From the NCBI GenBank assembly GCA_002376845.1, contig DFOS01000026.1, positions 1 to 64,000 of the forward strand: 64,000 bases of DNA. Direction: 5' to 3'. Source of the stretch: Bdellovibrionaceae bacterium UBA3535. Lineage in GTDB: Bacteria; Bdellovibrionota; Bdellovibrionia; Bdellovibrionales; UBA840. Each line of letters starts with the position of its first letter. The stretch's first letter is position 1. Below are positions 26,711 through 35,388 of the stretch, in pieces. The notes under the pieces are model-generated. The model did no database searches. It was given only the letters and a program-made list of their open reading frames with translations, and was not told the DNA's origin. Position numbers and translations under genes: made by a program.

Positions 26711-26962
26711 CTATAATGAAATTACCCCTTCGATACCTGCCGCTTTTTGGTAGACCTTTACCACCTCTTCTGCCGTATGCATTTTCCAGCGAAAAGTTAA
26801 GCTCTGATATTTGCCACCAGATGATTCCTTGGCCTCAAAATCCTGCAAATCCAATGCTTGGCAAAAAGCTGCTACATTTTTTTTGGGCACAACAAATTTA
26901 AATAAATAATCTGTGGGCCACTGATGTTGCTCTTGCAGGAGCTCCAAAAAGGTTTTTTGCAT
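26711..26962 (-). CDS. DUF493 (YbeD-like) family protein
   Basis: This 83-residue protein (from ATG 26962; a TTG at 26977 is also in frame) matches the small YbeD-like family: YLFKFVVPKK followed by a SGGKYQSLTF segment in a ferredoxin-like fold. The family's role is unknown, with an ACT-like regulatory function suggested from structure. It sits between the ATP-grasp gene and the PfkB gene, all on the same strand. Confidence 0.8.
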   Translation of the reverse strand: MQKTFLELLQEQHQWPTDYLFKFVVPKKNVAAFCQALDLQDFEAKESSGGKYQSLTFRWKMHTAEEVVKVYQKAAGIEGVISL

Positions 26963-26997
26963 GCCATGGTTTAGCAAAGCCGCAAGAAGCTGTCTAG

Positions 26998-28008
26998 CTA
27001 GGTTTGCCTGTAATTTAGGCCCAGTTGTAAGATTTTATTTAATAGCTCCTCATAGGAGTAGCCTGCCTCTTCCGCCATCACCGCATATTCATCAATGGGA
27101 GCAATGGCAGGGTTGGGGTTGGCTTCTAGAATATAGGGAGTGTCCCCTTTTAAGCGCACATCCAAGCGAACATAACCCGATAGATTGAGTGCCTTAAAGG
27201 CTCGCTTGGCTACCTTTTCCAACTTTCTCATCACGGCTGGCTCAATATCCTTTGGCAAAATCAACTCGATGCCTTGCTGATCACGATATTTCTCACTCCA
27301 TTTGGTACGCCGAGTAGCAAACTCTTTGTCAGGGTTTTTCGATTTACCAAAGTCCAAACTTGCCGGCGGGAAAACCTCTACACGTTGATTTCCCAGAAGA
27401 CCCAAATAGACTTCACGTCCCTCAATGAACTCTTCTATCAAGGCATCCGTTCCCACTTGCTCAAAGATAAAATCCACCCTTTCCTTTAAGGCTTTTTCAT
27501 CTGCTACCATGGAGGCTTTCGCAATACCTAAAGAGGCCTCCTCATTTAAGGATTTGACAAATAAAGGATAGCGAAGGTGTTTGATTTTTTTGAATTTACC
27601 CCGCCGCATAGTTACAAATTTGGGGGTGGGAATGCGGTGATAGGACATGATTTTTTTCGACAATGCCTTATCTCTTGCCAACAACAAGCCTCTTGAGTTG
27701 CAACCGGTGTACTTAATTCCCAGTAGCTCTAAATAACTCACCACATGGGAATCAAAAATGGCCTCGCCGTTAAACTCCTCCAGCATATTAAAAGCGATAT
27801 GCGGCCGAAATTTGGCTTTGCACTCACGAATGGGTTTTAGACTATCATAAATTGGCAAAACCTCGACTTCATGCCCGAGTCGTTCCAAACCACGAACCAC
27901 AGAGTATTCGGTATACCAATCTTGATCGAAAGTTTTCTCCTCTTCCAATGTGGTATCTGGGACTAGATCAGCATGCAATAGAACTACGATTCGAAGTTTA
28001 CGTTTCAT
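26998..28008 (-). CDS. ATP-grasp ligase related to D-alanine--D-alanine ligase
   Basis: This 336-residue enzyme has the Ddl-type ATP-grasp fold: N-terminal Rossmann-like part (RIVVLLHADLVPD), central YPLFVKSLNEEASLGI for ATP binding, IEEFIEGREV, and the C-terminal metal site LDVRLKGDTPYILEANPNP. Ddl has SVNTNPGM at the last site, so the acceptor amino acid may differ. Its ATG shares one base with the stop of the metallopeptidase gene (TAATG), implying translational coupling. It may join amino acids into a peptide or onto a cell-wall precursor. True Ddl function is not supported, as no mur genes are nearby. Confidence 0.85.
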   Translation of the reverse strand: MKRKLRIVVLLHADLVPDTTLEEEKTFDQDWYTEYSVVRGLERLGHEVEVLPIYDSLKPIRECKAKFRPHIAFNMLEEFNGEAIFDSHVVSYLELLGIKYTGCNSRGLLLARDKALSKKIMSYHRIPTPKFVTMRRGKFKKIKHLRYPLFVKSLNEEASLGIAKASMVADEKALKERVDFIFEQVGTDALIEEFIEGREVYLGLLGNQRVEVFPPASLDFGKSKNPDKEFATRRTKWSEKYRDQQGIELILPKDIEPAVMRKLEKVAKRAFKALNLSGYVRLDVRLKGDTPYILEANPNPAIAPIDEYAVMAEEAGYSYEELLNKILQLGLNYRQT

Positions 28009-29033
28009 TATGTATAGTAAAAAGGGCCATTCTTTAACCATTTGAGTGGTTCGTTTTGCACGTATTTTTTTAAAGCCCTTTTATCCCCCTTACGCCATAA
28101 GCTTAAAACTCTTTTATTCTTAAATAAAGGGGAATGATAACGATGCAACAAATAATCTTTGTAGTGTATCGGAATAGCAAGTGGCTCGATCCATTTTTTT
28201 AGATCTTTTCGCAAAGATAAAAAAGGATCTTTGATGGTCATGCCATAAAATTTTTGTTCTATTTCGCGATAGGTAATATCGCAATCATAGGCGCGGCGCA
28301 AATAGAACGCGTTTAAACTCAAATTGATTTGGTTGACCTTACCCGGCCGAAAACCACTTAGGTTTTTGGGCTGGCTTACGGGGGCCATCTTTACCAGCTC
28401 CTCGATCAGAGATAGTTTTTTAAATAAAGTACCGCTTTTGTGTTTTTTTCGCCAGACAGTGCGATATTTCATATAGTAAGCAAAAGTTTCTGCAAAATCC
28501 TCATCCGGGTGTGACTGCGCATAGTGCGCCGGCAAATTGCGTACATATTTTTTACTGTGACTTACCACTGTATAGGAAATGGGATATTTTTGCGAGCTCA
28601 GACCAAATAGCTGCCGCCGGCTTTTATGGAAGCGCCAACGGTAGGCATAATCTAGCAAATGCCCTAACTCATGCCGCAAGTATTTTTTTATATCTTCTTT
28701 GTCTTTACCTTCTATGCGGCCTATTAAATATTTTTCTAGCGCCATCAAATGGGGATGGGCCAAATAAAATGGGATGGCAACTCCCTTGGTGCCCTCAGCA
28801 TAATACCATTCTGTAGATAGCCAAAAACTGGGTTGCCAGGAAAAACCTAGTCTTTCCCATTCGCGTAAAACCTCTTTAATGGCTTGGGATAATAATGAAG
28901 ATTGCGATATTGACAGCCGCAAATCTTTGATTTTTACATAGGACAGTTCTTCTAAAGTTTTTTTCGTCCAGCTCGCCTCTTTGGGCCTACGAAAAAGTGG
29001 GCGATATTTCTTTTTGTATTTCGCCCAAGACAT
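28008..29033 (-). CDS. Putative zinc metallopeptidase coupled to an ATP-grasp gene
   Basis: This 341-residue basic protein has a zincin motif RHELGHLLDY and a downstream DEDFAETFAYYM glutamate segment likely to give the third zinc ligand. It resembles the putative zinc-binding metallopeptidases of unknown role found beside ATP-grasp genes. It has no signal peptide. It overlaps the genes on both sides by one base (TAATG at each junction), so three proteins should be made in step. The substrate is unknown; a peptide made by the ATP-grasp enzyme is one possibility. Confidence 0.75.
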   Translation of the reverse strand: MSWAKYKKKYRPLFRRPKEASWTKKTLEELSYVKIKDLRLSISQSSLLSQAIKEVLREWERLGFSWQPSFWLSTEWYYAEGTKGVAIPFYLAHPHLMALEKYLIGRIEGKDKEDIKKYLRHELGHLLDYAYRWRFHKSRRQLFGLSSQKYPISYTVVSHSKKYVRNLPAHYAQSHPDEDFAETFAYYMKYRTVWRKKHKSGTLFKKLSLIEELVKMAPVSQPKNLSGFRPGKVNQINLSLNAFYLRRAYDCDITYREIEQKFYGMTIKDPFLSLRKDLKKWIEPLAIPIHYKDYLLHRYHSPLFKNKRVLSLWRKGDKRALKKYVQNEPLKWLKNGPFYYT

Positions 29034-29377
29034 TATTTGGTGTCGGGTTTTCTTATTACTTCAATTTCCGCTGATACACGAAATTTATGATCCTCAACAA
29101 AGCGAGACGCCTCTTCCACAAAATCAATTTTTTTGATGATGGAAACCACTTCATCCCCAACGCGATCGATCAGTTCTTTTTTTGATTTGTTCGCACCATC
29201 TAAGAGCCTGGCCAGCACTTCTTTCGGTAATTTGATGTCGTGCAAATAGGTTCGTATGGTTTCTTCGGTTAAAAAAGCTGCGCCAACCCCTGCCGTAAGT
29301 AGCTTTCGCACGAGCTCCGGTACGACTCGATTTCGAAGTTCCTCTTCTTCTTCGCGGTCAAAATGAATGTTATCCAT
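29033..29377 (-). CDS. Conserved protein of unknown function in ATP-grasp operon
   Basis: This 114-residue acidic, mostly helical protein has no signal peptide or recognised motif. It contains a hydrophobic helix-like stretch (about 22-40, VRKLLTAGVGAAFLTEE) and a C-terminal charged segment. It overlaps the START-like gene by eight bases at its start, with an AAGGAAG ribosome-binding site, and the metallopeptidase by one base at its stop. I do not recognise the family; operon position is the only functional clue. Confidence 0.7.
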   Translation of the reverse strand: MDNIHFDREEEEELRNRVVPELVRKLLTAGVGAAFLTEETIRTYLHDIKLPKEVLARLLDGANKSKKELIDRVGDEVVSIIKKIDFVEEASRFVEDHKFRVSAEIEVIRKPDTK

Positions 29378-29798
29378 AGACTTCCTTTATTCTTGCTTTA
29401 AAAGAGCTCATCATATTGGGTAAATTCGCCGAAATTAAACCTTTTGTAATGGGGGAAGGAACGAAAATGCCGAAATCCGCACTCACTTCATAATGCGCCC
29501 GGGTTTGCCCCGCCTCATCTTCTAATTTCCATGAGCCTTGCATTTTTTTAAAAATATCACCACCGGCAAAACTCCAATGCACTTCATTGGCAATACTATG
29601 ATCCATCCATAATTTATATTTGAACTTCTTTACGACATGAACGGTATATTCAACCAATTTCTTGTCGCCCTGGTCTTCGATGATTTGCAAATCTTTTACC
29701 TCATCCAAAAAAAGAGGATAGGATTCGTAATCGGTAATTAAATTGTAAAGTTGTTCTACTGAACAAGGAAAGACTTCTGTTGTAGATGCACTAGCCAT
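29370..29798 (-). CDS. START/polyketide-cyclase-like (Coq10-type) protein
   Basis: This 142-residue protein has the helix-grip fold signature of polyketide cyclase/Coq10 proteins: STTEVFPCSVEQLYNLITDYESYPLFLDEV at the start, with later strands (HWSFAGGDIFKKMQGSW) and a long C-terminal helix. Such proteins bind hydrophobic ligands such as quinone precursors or lipids. AGGGAGT precedes the ATG. It is the first gene of the overlapping block running leftwards to the ATP-grasp gene. Confidence 0.85.
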   Translation of the reverse strand: MASASTTEVFPCSVEQLYNLITDYESYPLFLDEVKDLQIIEDQGDKKLVEYTVHVVKKFKYKLWMDHSIANEVHWSFAGGDIFKKMQGSWKLEDEAGQTRAHYEVSADFGIFVPSPITKGLISANLPNMMSSFKARIKEVYG

Positions 29799-29846
29799 GA
29801 ATACTCCCTAAAGCCATTTTACTTTTCTCTACTAAATAGGCAAATA

Positions 29847-31052
29847 CTAATTTACCACTCGCAATAGCCAAGAGTCTTTTCCCTGCCGCATTTCGTTTAG
29901 GTCATAGTAAAGATAGACATCTGGCTCGATTCCGACCCCTTCAATCTCCTGGTCGCGCCAAGTCTTATAGGTGGCCACTGGAATAGAGAGAGAATAACCA
30001 CGCCCCAATGATAGTGGGTACCAAATGGCCAAGAGCACCGCCCCCGCGCTGTATTGCCCATATATTCGTGTGCCAATGCGCAAGCGCATGGCGGCGGCAA
30101 AAATTTCGGCCGTAGATGAAGTTTCTGCATTCACCAAAACCTTTACATTGCCTTCATAGCAAAGATCCACAGGAAAAGTCCTTAGCTCGACAGTCTTTAC
30201 TTTCGCGATCAGCTCCACCTGCTCTTCCCCATCCATAATTTCACTAAAACTCGCACTTGTGTCTTTTTGACTGCGTGGCCGAACCAAATAGCCAATGTCC
30301 ATGGGCTCACAAAAAAAACGGCTAATAATTTTAAGCATCACCACAAAGTCACCGCCGGTATTGTCGCGTAAATCAATGATTAGATTTTCATACTGATTCA
30401 AATCTTCACTGAGCAGCTGCCATTCAAGATCATCAAAGTAAACGGGTGAAAAACTGGGAAGTTTTAGCTGCGCAGCTTTGTTGGAGAGAGAGACCAATTG
30501 CGGTTGAAACGGAAAGCGAATTTTTCGCCTTTCCAATTGCACCAGTATTTTTTCGTTCTGACGCAGTACCAGAAAATCTCCCCTGGCATTTTCTATTTGC
30601 CAAGGGCTCTGAGCAGATTCACCATCCACCTCTAGAATCTCATCACCGACTTTTAATTTTTCACTCGCAGGAGAGTCGGGATAAATAGCAAAAACAATAA
30701 AATGTCCGCCCACTTCTTTTATTTTGATACCCAAATCAAGATCTTCCCCCTCCCAAATACGGCTCATCTCTTTAGGAGTCCATAAATCTAGATGGGAGGC
30801 CGGCATCGTAGCCAAATGGGCGCGTAGCCAAGAAATCGCTTTCTCTTTATTTAGTCTTAATGGTAATGAGCGTACACCGCTAAAACATTCTTTTTGCCAA
30901 TCCGCCAACAATTCATCTTTTTTATAATAGCGCTTCTCCACCATTTCACAGGTTTCGAGCAAAGCTAACTTCAGCAAATGACTCTGAGAATAATAATAAG
31001 AGTAGCCAGCAATGGATGCGAAAAAAAACAAAAGCCAGAGACGTCGTGTCAC
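29847..31052 (-). CDS. S41-family protease homologue with PDZ domain, lysine not found
   Basis: This 401-residue protein has an N-terminal membrane anchor (about 4-22), a PDZ domain (about 90-165, DLGIKIKEVGGHF, LKVGDEILEVDG) and a C-terminal S41 domain with IIDLRDNTGGDF and SSTAEIFAAA. The aligned nucleophile is S313. The lysine that carboxy-terminal proteases usually place about 25 residues later is not evident: the matching YGQ segment has glutamine (Q333) in a shortened loop. It may be inactive or use another base. It would act in the periplasm. The start is GTG at 31052 with no clear ribosome-binding site. Confidence 0.85.
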   Translation of the reverse strand: MTRRLWLLFFFASIAGYSYYYSQSHLLKLALLETCEMVEKRYYKKDELLADWQKECFSGVRSLPLRLNKEKAISWLRAHLATMPASHLDLWTPKEMSRIWEGEDLDLGIKIKEVGGHFIVFAIYPDSPASEKLKVGDEILEVDGESAQSPWQIENARGDFLVLRQNEKILVQLERRKIRFPFQPQLVSLSNKAAQLKLPSFSPVYFDDLEWQLLSEDLNQYENLIIDLRDNTGGDFVVMLKIISRFFCEPMDIGYLVRPRSQKDTSASFSEIMDGEEQVELIAKVKTVELRTFPVDLCYEGNVKVLVNAETSSTAEIFAAAMRLRIGTRIYGQYSAGAVLLAIWYPLSLGRGYSLSIPVATYKTWRDQEIEGVGIEPDVYLYYDLNEMRQGKDSWLLRVVN

Positions 31053-31093
31053 TGGCTTATGATAATAAGCTTCTAAATTTTTACAATCCTTAA

Positions 31094-31516
31094 TTAAGCA
31101 GCACGGTTGGCTTTACGACGAGCCACTGCAGGATCAATTTGGTATTGCTTTACTTTTCTATATAAAGTAGCTCGACCAATTCCTAAAGCTTTGGCTGCTT
31201 CCGTAAGATTTCCACGGTACTCCATGATGGCATTTTCAATGGCTGTTTTTTCAACATCATTGATAGTCTGTACCTTCTTATCGGCCTGATTCATGCCTGG
31301 GAATGCCAATACTTTGCCGCCCATATTTTGTGTACCGGCTTGCAAATTGGTATCCTCTGTATGAATTTGAGAACGAAAACCTTGATCTTGTAAGCCTTCA
31401 TTCCACTGACTGTGATTGTAAGCGTTAACAGATAGGCCATTTTGACTCGCCCACTGCCTCACTTTCTGCACTTCCGTATAATCGTCACTGACGAAGATAA
31501 ATAAAGAACGTGCCAT
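31094..31516 (-). CDS. Fis-type helix-turn-helix DNA-binding protein
   Basis: This 140-residue protein ends in a Fis/NtrC-type helix-turn-helix (about 90-130: IENAIMEYRGNLTEAAKALGIGRATLYRKVKQY), as found at the C-terminus of sigma-54 activators, but has no AAA+ domain. The N-terminal part (1-60) is a possible degenerate receiver-like fold (SLFIFVSDDYTEV). It probably bends DNA or regulates transcription without ATPase activity. GGGAGGTAAT precedes the ATG. The 294 bases upstream, to the divergent gene at 31811, hold short inverted repeats but no recognised gene. Confidence 0.85.
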   Translation of the reverse strand: MARSLFIFVSDDYTEVQKVRQWASQNGLSVNAYNHSQWNEGLQDQGFRSQIHTEDTNLQAGTQNMGGKVLAFPGMNQADKKVQTINDVEKTAIENAIMEYRGNLTEAAKALGIGRATLYRKVKQYQIDPAVARRKANRAA

Positions 31517-31810
31517 ATTACCTCCCCTAAATATTAAAATGAATCACAATTTGACTCACAATAATCCTATCGGTGACTTCTTCTGAGATAATTAGGAAAT
31601 TTTTTCCCATTCTGTAACTATTTGATATATCTGGACTTTTGGCCGAGCCCGGCATCTCATTTTGAGACAGTCAAAATCACAGCTCTAAAGCGCAGTGCAT
31701 AAATTTTATAAAAGCCAAGTCATTACAGGTATTTTCAGTCACGCTGTATTGAAAAATTAAGGCTTCTCTGCTATGCATTAGACTTTAGCGCGAATATTAG
31801 GAGGTCGTTC

Positions 31811-32254
31811 TTGGACGGAGAAGTAATCAAGCCTTCCATGGCAAGCACAACAAAAAAATCGGCAAGCAAAGAAGTGGATCGTTTTGCTAAGTACAACAAG
31901 TACGGCAAAAACTACGATGATATCTTGGCCATGAATGAAAATGATTATCCTGAGTTTACCCTTGCTAAGAACAAAGCTCGTTTTTTGCGTATGGTAAATT
32001 GGTACAAACAAAAACAGGAGTGGTTAGAAGTGGCGCCGCTGAGTGGTTTGACCAAACTCTTTAAACAACAAACCAAAGAGCTCGAAGGCATACGCTCATC
32101 CAAAATGGATTACGAAATGGAATTGGAGATGGACACTCTTACTCCCTCTCAAAGATCTTATCGTAAAGATGAGCTAAAAATGTATGAAATGCATGAGCGC
32201 ATGGCGGTTAGCTTGATTTCCAAGATGCAGCTAAAACTAAAATCGGATCGCTAG
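31811..32254 (+). CDS. Conserved protein of unknown function, TTG start
   Basis: This 147-residue charged, helical protein has no signal peptide. The TTG at 31811 is chosen because AGGAGG lies at 31799-31804, an ideal spacing; the in-frame ATG at 31838 lacks this. Notable segments are KYNKYGKNYDDILAMNENDYPEF and the C-terminal helical region (about 95-147, MDYEMELEMDTLTPSQRSYRKDELKMYEMHERM in two stretches). The family is not recognised. Its terminator lies inside the opposing PilZ gene. Confidence 0.8.
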   Translation: MDGEVIKPSMASTTKKSASKEVDRFAKYNKYGKNYDDILAMNENDYPEFTLAKNKARFLRMVNWYKQKQEWLEVAPLSGLTKLFKQQTKELEGIRSSKMDYEMELEMDTLTPSQRSYRKDELKMYEMHERMAVSLISKMQLKLKSDR

Positions 32255-32647
32255 GTAAAGCATTACCGCAACGATTAGCAACCAAAGGACTCTCAAATAA
32301 GGAGTCCTTTTTTCATCAAACCTATTTTGCAGATTTTGTAGCTCGATCTTTAAACGCTCTTGGTCCTCATTGGCCAATCCGACAAATTGCCCGCCAAAAT
32401 AAAAATACTTATCATCCTCCCGGCTATGTATCACATGAAAATAACTGGAAAGCTTGGGCATCGGTCTAGCCTTTAGGGTCAAAAATAAATTTTCCCCTAC
32501 TTCGTATTCGGTATGGTTTTTCTTTGGAACCGCTAAGCACATACCTCCAGTGGATAGGTTTAAAATAAAGGCACTACTATTCTCATCGCCTTTTTTAATT
32601 TGCACTGGGTATTGATTCAGATCATCAAAATAAAGTCTTTCTTGCAT
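32237..32647 (-). CDS. PilZ-domain protein with C-terminal membrane helix
   Basis: This 136-residue protein has a PilZ-like domain (about 1-100) with the NLSTGGM motif (NxSxxG) but no clear RxxxR: the N-terminal RLYFD has aspartate at the second arginine position. Cyclic-di-GMP binding is therefore doubtful. A C-terminal hydrophobic helix (about 118-136) anchors it to the inner membrane with the PilZ part in the cytoplasm. Its last codons overlap the converging upstream gene by 18 bases. Confidence 0.75.
   Translation of the reverse strand: MQERLYFDDLNQYPVQIKKGDENSSAFILNLSTGGMCLAVPKKNHTEYEVGENLFLTLKARPMPKLSSYFHVIHSREDDKYFYFGGQFVGLANEDQERLKIELQNLQNRFDEKRTPYLRVLWLLIVAVMLYLAIRF
32284..32313 (+). 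terminator. Rho-independent terminator embedded in the PilZ coding region
   Basis: AAAGGACTC (32284-32292) pairs with GAGTCCTTT (32302-32310), with a nine-base loop, and is followed by further Ts. It fits termination of the rightward gene ending at 32254. The same bases on the other strand encode the PilZ protein's residues just before its membrane helix (RTPYLRVL). Confidence 0.75.
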
Positions 32648-32758
32648 AACTAGTCATCGGATACAGAGCAACGAGGCTTAAATAAATTTAAGCAACCCCT
32701 AGACTTAGTGGCATGGGGCTCTACCAACGACTAGGAACTCCACACAGAGGTGGAAAAC

Positions 32759-34273
32759 TTAAGAGGAAGATTCCATATTATCAAAAACATCTTCATCCAA
32801 GGCACCTTCACTTTTGGCAACCACACAAGAAACTACTGCATCGCCAGTAACATTTACTGCCGTACGAGCCATATCTAGCAAACGATCCACTCCGATAATC
32901 AAGCCAATCCCCTCCACCGGCAAACCAACTTGGTTCAAAACCATGGCAAGTGTAATTAAGCCCACTCCAGGAACAGCAGCTGTTCCAACCGAAGCAAGAG
33001 TTGCTGTTAAGATCACCATCAACATCCCTTGAATGCCAATGTCGACACCATAAACTTGTGAAATAAAAATAGTGGCCACCCCTTGCATGATGGCCGTCCC
33101 ATCCATATTGATGGTGGCTCCCAAAGGAATGGTAAACGAAGCGATGGAGTTCTTCACGCCCAACTTATGCTCTACATTTTCCAAAGTGATGGGAATCGTG
33201 GCGCCACTGCTAGCGGTGGAGAATGCAAACATAGGTACAGATTTAAACTTTTTGATAAAGGTGATGGGGTTTAAACGACCAATAAATCGCAAAATCGATA
33301 GATAGGTGAGGTTGGCGTGGACAATTAGCACCAGCAAAACCACCAAGAAGTACTTACCGAGTGGAATGATGGCATCAATACCCTGCTCTAGAAAAACCTT
33401 GGCGATCAAACAAAAAACGCCATAGGGAGCTACGATCATGATCATCATTACCATTTTCATAATCGCCTCATTGAGGTCATTAAAAATAGAAAGCAAACGT
33501 TGACCATGATCACCAATCAAAGTTAGCGCCACACCAAATAATCCTGAGAAGACGATGATTTGCAACATCTCACCTTCCACCATGGATTTTAACGGGTTGG
33601 TGGGAAAAATATTAATTAAAGTCTCTACTAGTGGCGGCGCTTGTTTTGCCTGAAAGGATGCGTCCGTAGCAATGCTCAGCCCACCGCCTGGTTGAATTAG
33701 AACAGCCGCAAGCATAGCTAGGGTAATGGCCACTGAAGTTGTAAAAAGATAGAGTGCCAAGGTTTTACCGCCTATGCGCCCCAATTTGGTAATGTCATCT
33801 AGGCTAGCGGTACCACAAACTAAGGAAACAAATACCAGCGGCACAACAAGCAGTTTTAAACTTGCAATAAAGATAGAACCGATTAAATGCAAAATTCCGT
33901 TTTGCAACCAATGAAAGATAAAACCTTTTTGTCTCACACTGTTTTTTTGCACAAAATAGTCTTGCTCCGCAGATAATTTGGGATCGGGACTTTCAATCTG
34001 CAATCGATCTTGCTGGGCACTCCCACTGACCAATTTTACAGAATCACTTTGCTGCAGTGTTAATACGGGTTTTGTCGCCTCTAAAGAATCATAAACTGGC
34101 GTATTATCTTTTAAAACATAGTAACCGGCATTGGCGTCTACCTGCTGCGTACTTTCTGTAAACAGAGGTTGCGACACAATAACGTTCAAAATAACACCTA
34201 AGGCCAATCCCAAAACGAGTGCTAGTACAATCTGCCCGGTAAGCCCCTTGGGACGCGGTATTCGAAACGCCAT
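32759..34273 (-). CDS. Dicarboxylate/amino acid:cation symporter with periplasmic insertion
   Basis: This 504-residue inner-membrane transporter belongs to the DAACS (sodium:dicarboxylate symporter) family: STASSGATIPITLENV and GATINMDGTAIMQG are the substrate and ion-binding signatures, with about eight membrane helices and hairpins. It is longer than usual because about 70 residues (about 40-112), polar and beta-rich, sit between the first and second helices and should face the periplasm; they resemble an SH3-like module. An AAGGAG site precedes the ATG. It likely imports glutamate, aspartate or C4-dicarboxylates; which one is unknown. Confidence 0.92.
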   Translation of the reverse strand: MAFRIPRPKGLTGQIVLALVLGLALGVILNVIVSQPLFTESTQQVDANAGYYVLKDNTPVYDSLEATKPVLTLQQSDSVKLVSGSAQQDRLQIESPDPKLSAEQDYFVQKNSVRQKGFIFHWLQNGILHLIGSIFIASLKLLVVPLVFVSLVCGTASLDDITKLGRIGGKTLALYLFTTSVAITLAMLAAVLIQPGGGLSIATDASFQAKQAPPLVETLINIFPTNPLKSMVEGEMLQIIVFSGLFGVALTLIGDHGQRLLSIFNDLNEAIMKMVMMIMIVAPYGVFCLIAKVFLEQGIDAIIPLGKYFLVVLLVLIVHANLTYLSILRFIGRLNPITFIKKFKSVPMFAFSTASSGATIPITLENVEHKLGVKNSIASFTIPLGATINMDGTAIMQGVATIFISQVYGVDIGIQGMLMVILTATLASVGTAAVPGVGLITLAMVLNQVGLPVEGIGLIIGVDRLLDMARTAVNVTGDAVVSCVVAKSEGALDEDVFDNMESSS

Positions 34274-34392
34274 ACGACTCCTTTATTTAGAAATATGAGA
34301 ATCAGTATAGGAGATGAGGACATTGGTGCAAGTTTCTAGCTAATACAAAACCAACAAACTCAATGCGTCATCAAGTATGTAAAGAAATTATT

Positions 34393-35388
34393 TCAGAGCT
34401 TTGCGGGCCTTGAAAACCTGCTATTTTTTTCCTCTTCATAAGAGTGAACAAGGGATTGCAATATATCTTTCACCGAGGAGATTTCCTTTGAAAACTCCAA
34501 AGAGGGCCCTGCACACCAGACACTTTTATAGGATGCTTGAAAGGCCGCGTTTTCTAATAGTTTCATGCCCTTGTAGTGAGTTAGCATTTTTGCATACTTT
34601 TTCAATTGCCGGTTTTCATTTAAAAACTTTTCGATGGGATTTTGTTCTGTTCCGATTTTTTTCACATAATCGGTGGCAATCACTGTGCAGGGAGTACCAG
34701 AAAGTTTGCTGGTCATCACCACATCCTCGGCATGATAGTCGATAATGGCCTTTTTGTATTCCTCACTCACAGGAGCTTCTTTGGTCGCGATAAATGGTGT
34801 GCCAATTTGAAACCCATCTGCACCCAAAACCTCCACGGCCAACAAAGCTTTGCCATTGGCAATGCCGCCTGCTGAGATTACCGGAACACCTGGAAATTTC
34901 TCTTTAAGCATAGGCACTAGGACGGTTACTGGAATACTCCCAGCATGTCCGCCGGCGCCAGAATTCACGGCCACCAAACCGTCACAACCTAAATCCACCA
35001 CTTTTTTAGCGTACTTCTCATCCACCACATCACAAAAGACCTTTACTCCCTGTTTGTGCGACTCCTCAATTACTTGCTTGGGATTACCGAGGGAAGTAAT
35101 AAAATAATCCACCCCTTCTTCTAGGCAGATTTTTAGATGCTCTTGCATATGTATATTGGATTTATTCACAATAAGATTTACGCCAAAAGCTTTGTTCGTT
35201 GCCGAGCGGACCCTGCGTAAGGCCTTGCGAAGCTCTTCCGGTGTACGGTAGTTCAAAGAAGGAACCGCAGCCGTGGCGCCAAATTCGCAGGCCGCAATCA
35301 ACATGGCCTCATTGCTCACCAAAAACATGGGGGCCACTATGATAGGGTATTGAATGTCTAATACTTTTGCTAAAGCTAAATCTTGCAT
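34393..35388 (-). CDS. Nitronate monooxygenase / NAD(P)H-dependent flavin oxidoreductase-like
   Basis: This 331-residue protein has the TIM-barrel fold of 2-nitropropane dioxygenase (nitronate monooxygenase) and FabK-like flavoenzymes: PIIVAPMF at the start, LVAVNSGAGGHAG, PVISAGGIANGKAL and GADGFQIGTPFIATKE for FMN phosphate binding. The substrate is uncertain; FabK-type enoyl reductase activity is an alternative. Its ATG shares a base with the ald stop (TAATG), so the two are translationally coupled. Confidence 0.88.
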   Translation of the reverse strand: MQDLALAKVLDIQYPIIVAPMFLVSNEAMLIAACEFGATAAVPSLNYRTPEELRKALRRVRSATNKAFGVNLIVNKSNIHMQEHLKICLEEGVDYFITSLGNPKQVIEESHKQGVKVFCDVVDEKYAKKVVDLGCDGLVAVNSGAGGHAGSIPVTVLVPMLKEKFPGVPVISAGGIANGKALLAVEVLGADGFQIGTPFIATKEAPVSEEYKKAIIDYHAEDVVMTSKLSGTPCTVIATDYVKKIGTEQNPIEKFLNENRQLKKYAKMLTHYKGMKLLENAAFQASYKSVWCAGPSLEFSKEISSVKDILQSLVHSYEEEKNSRFSRPAKL

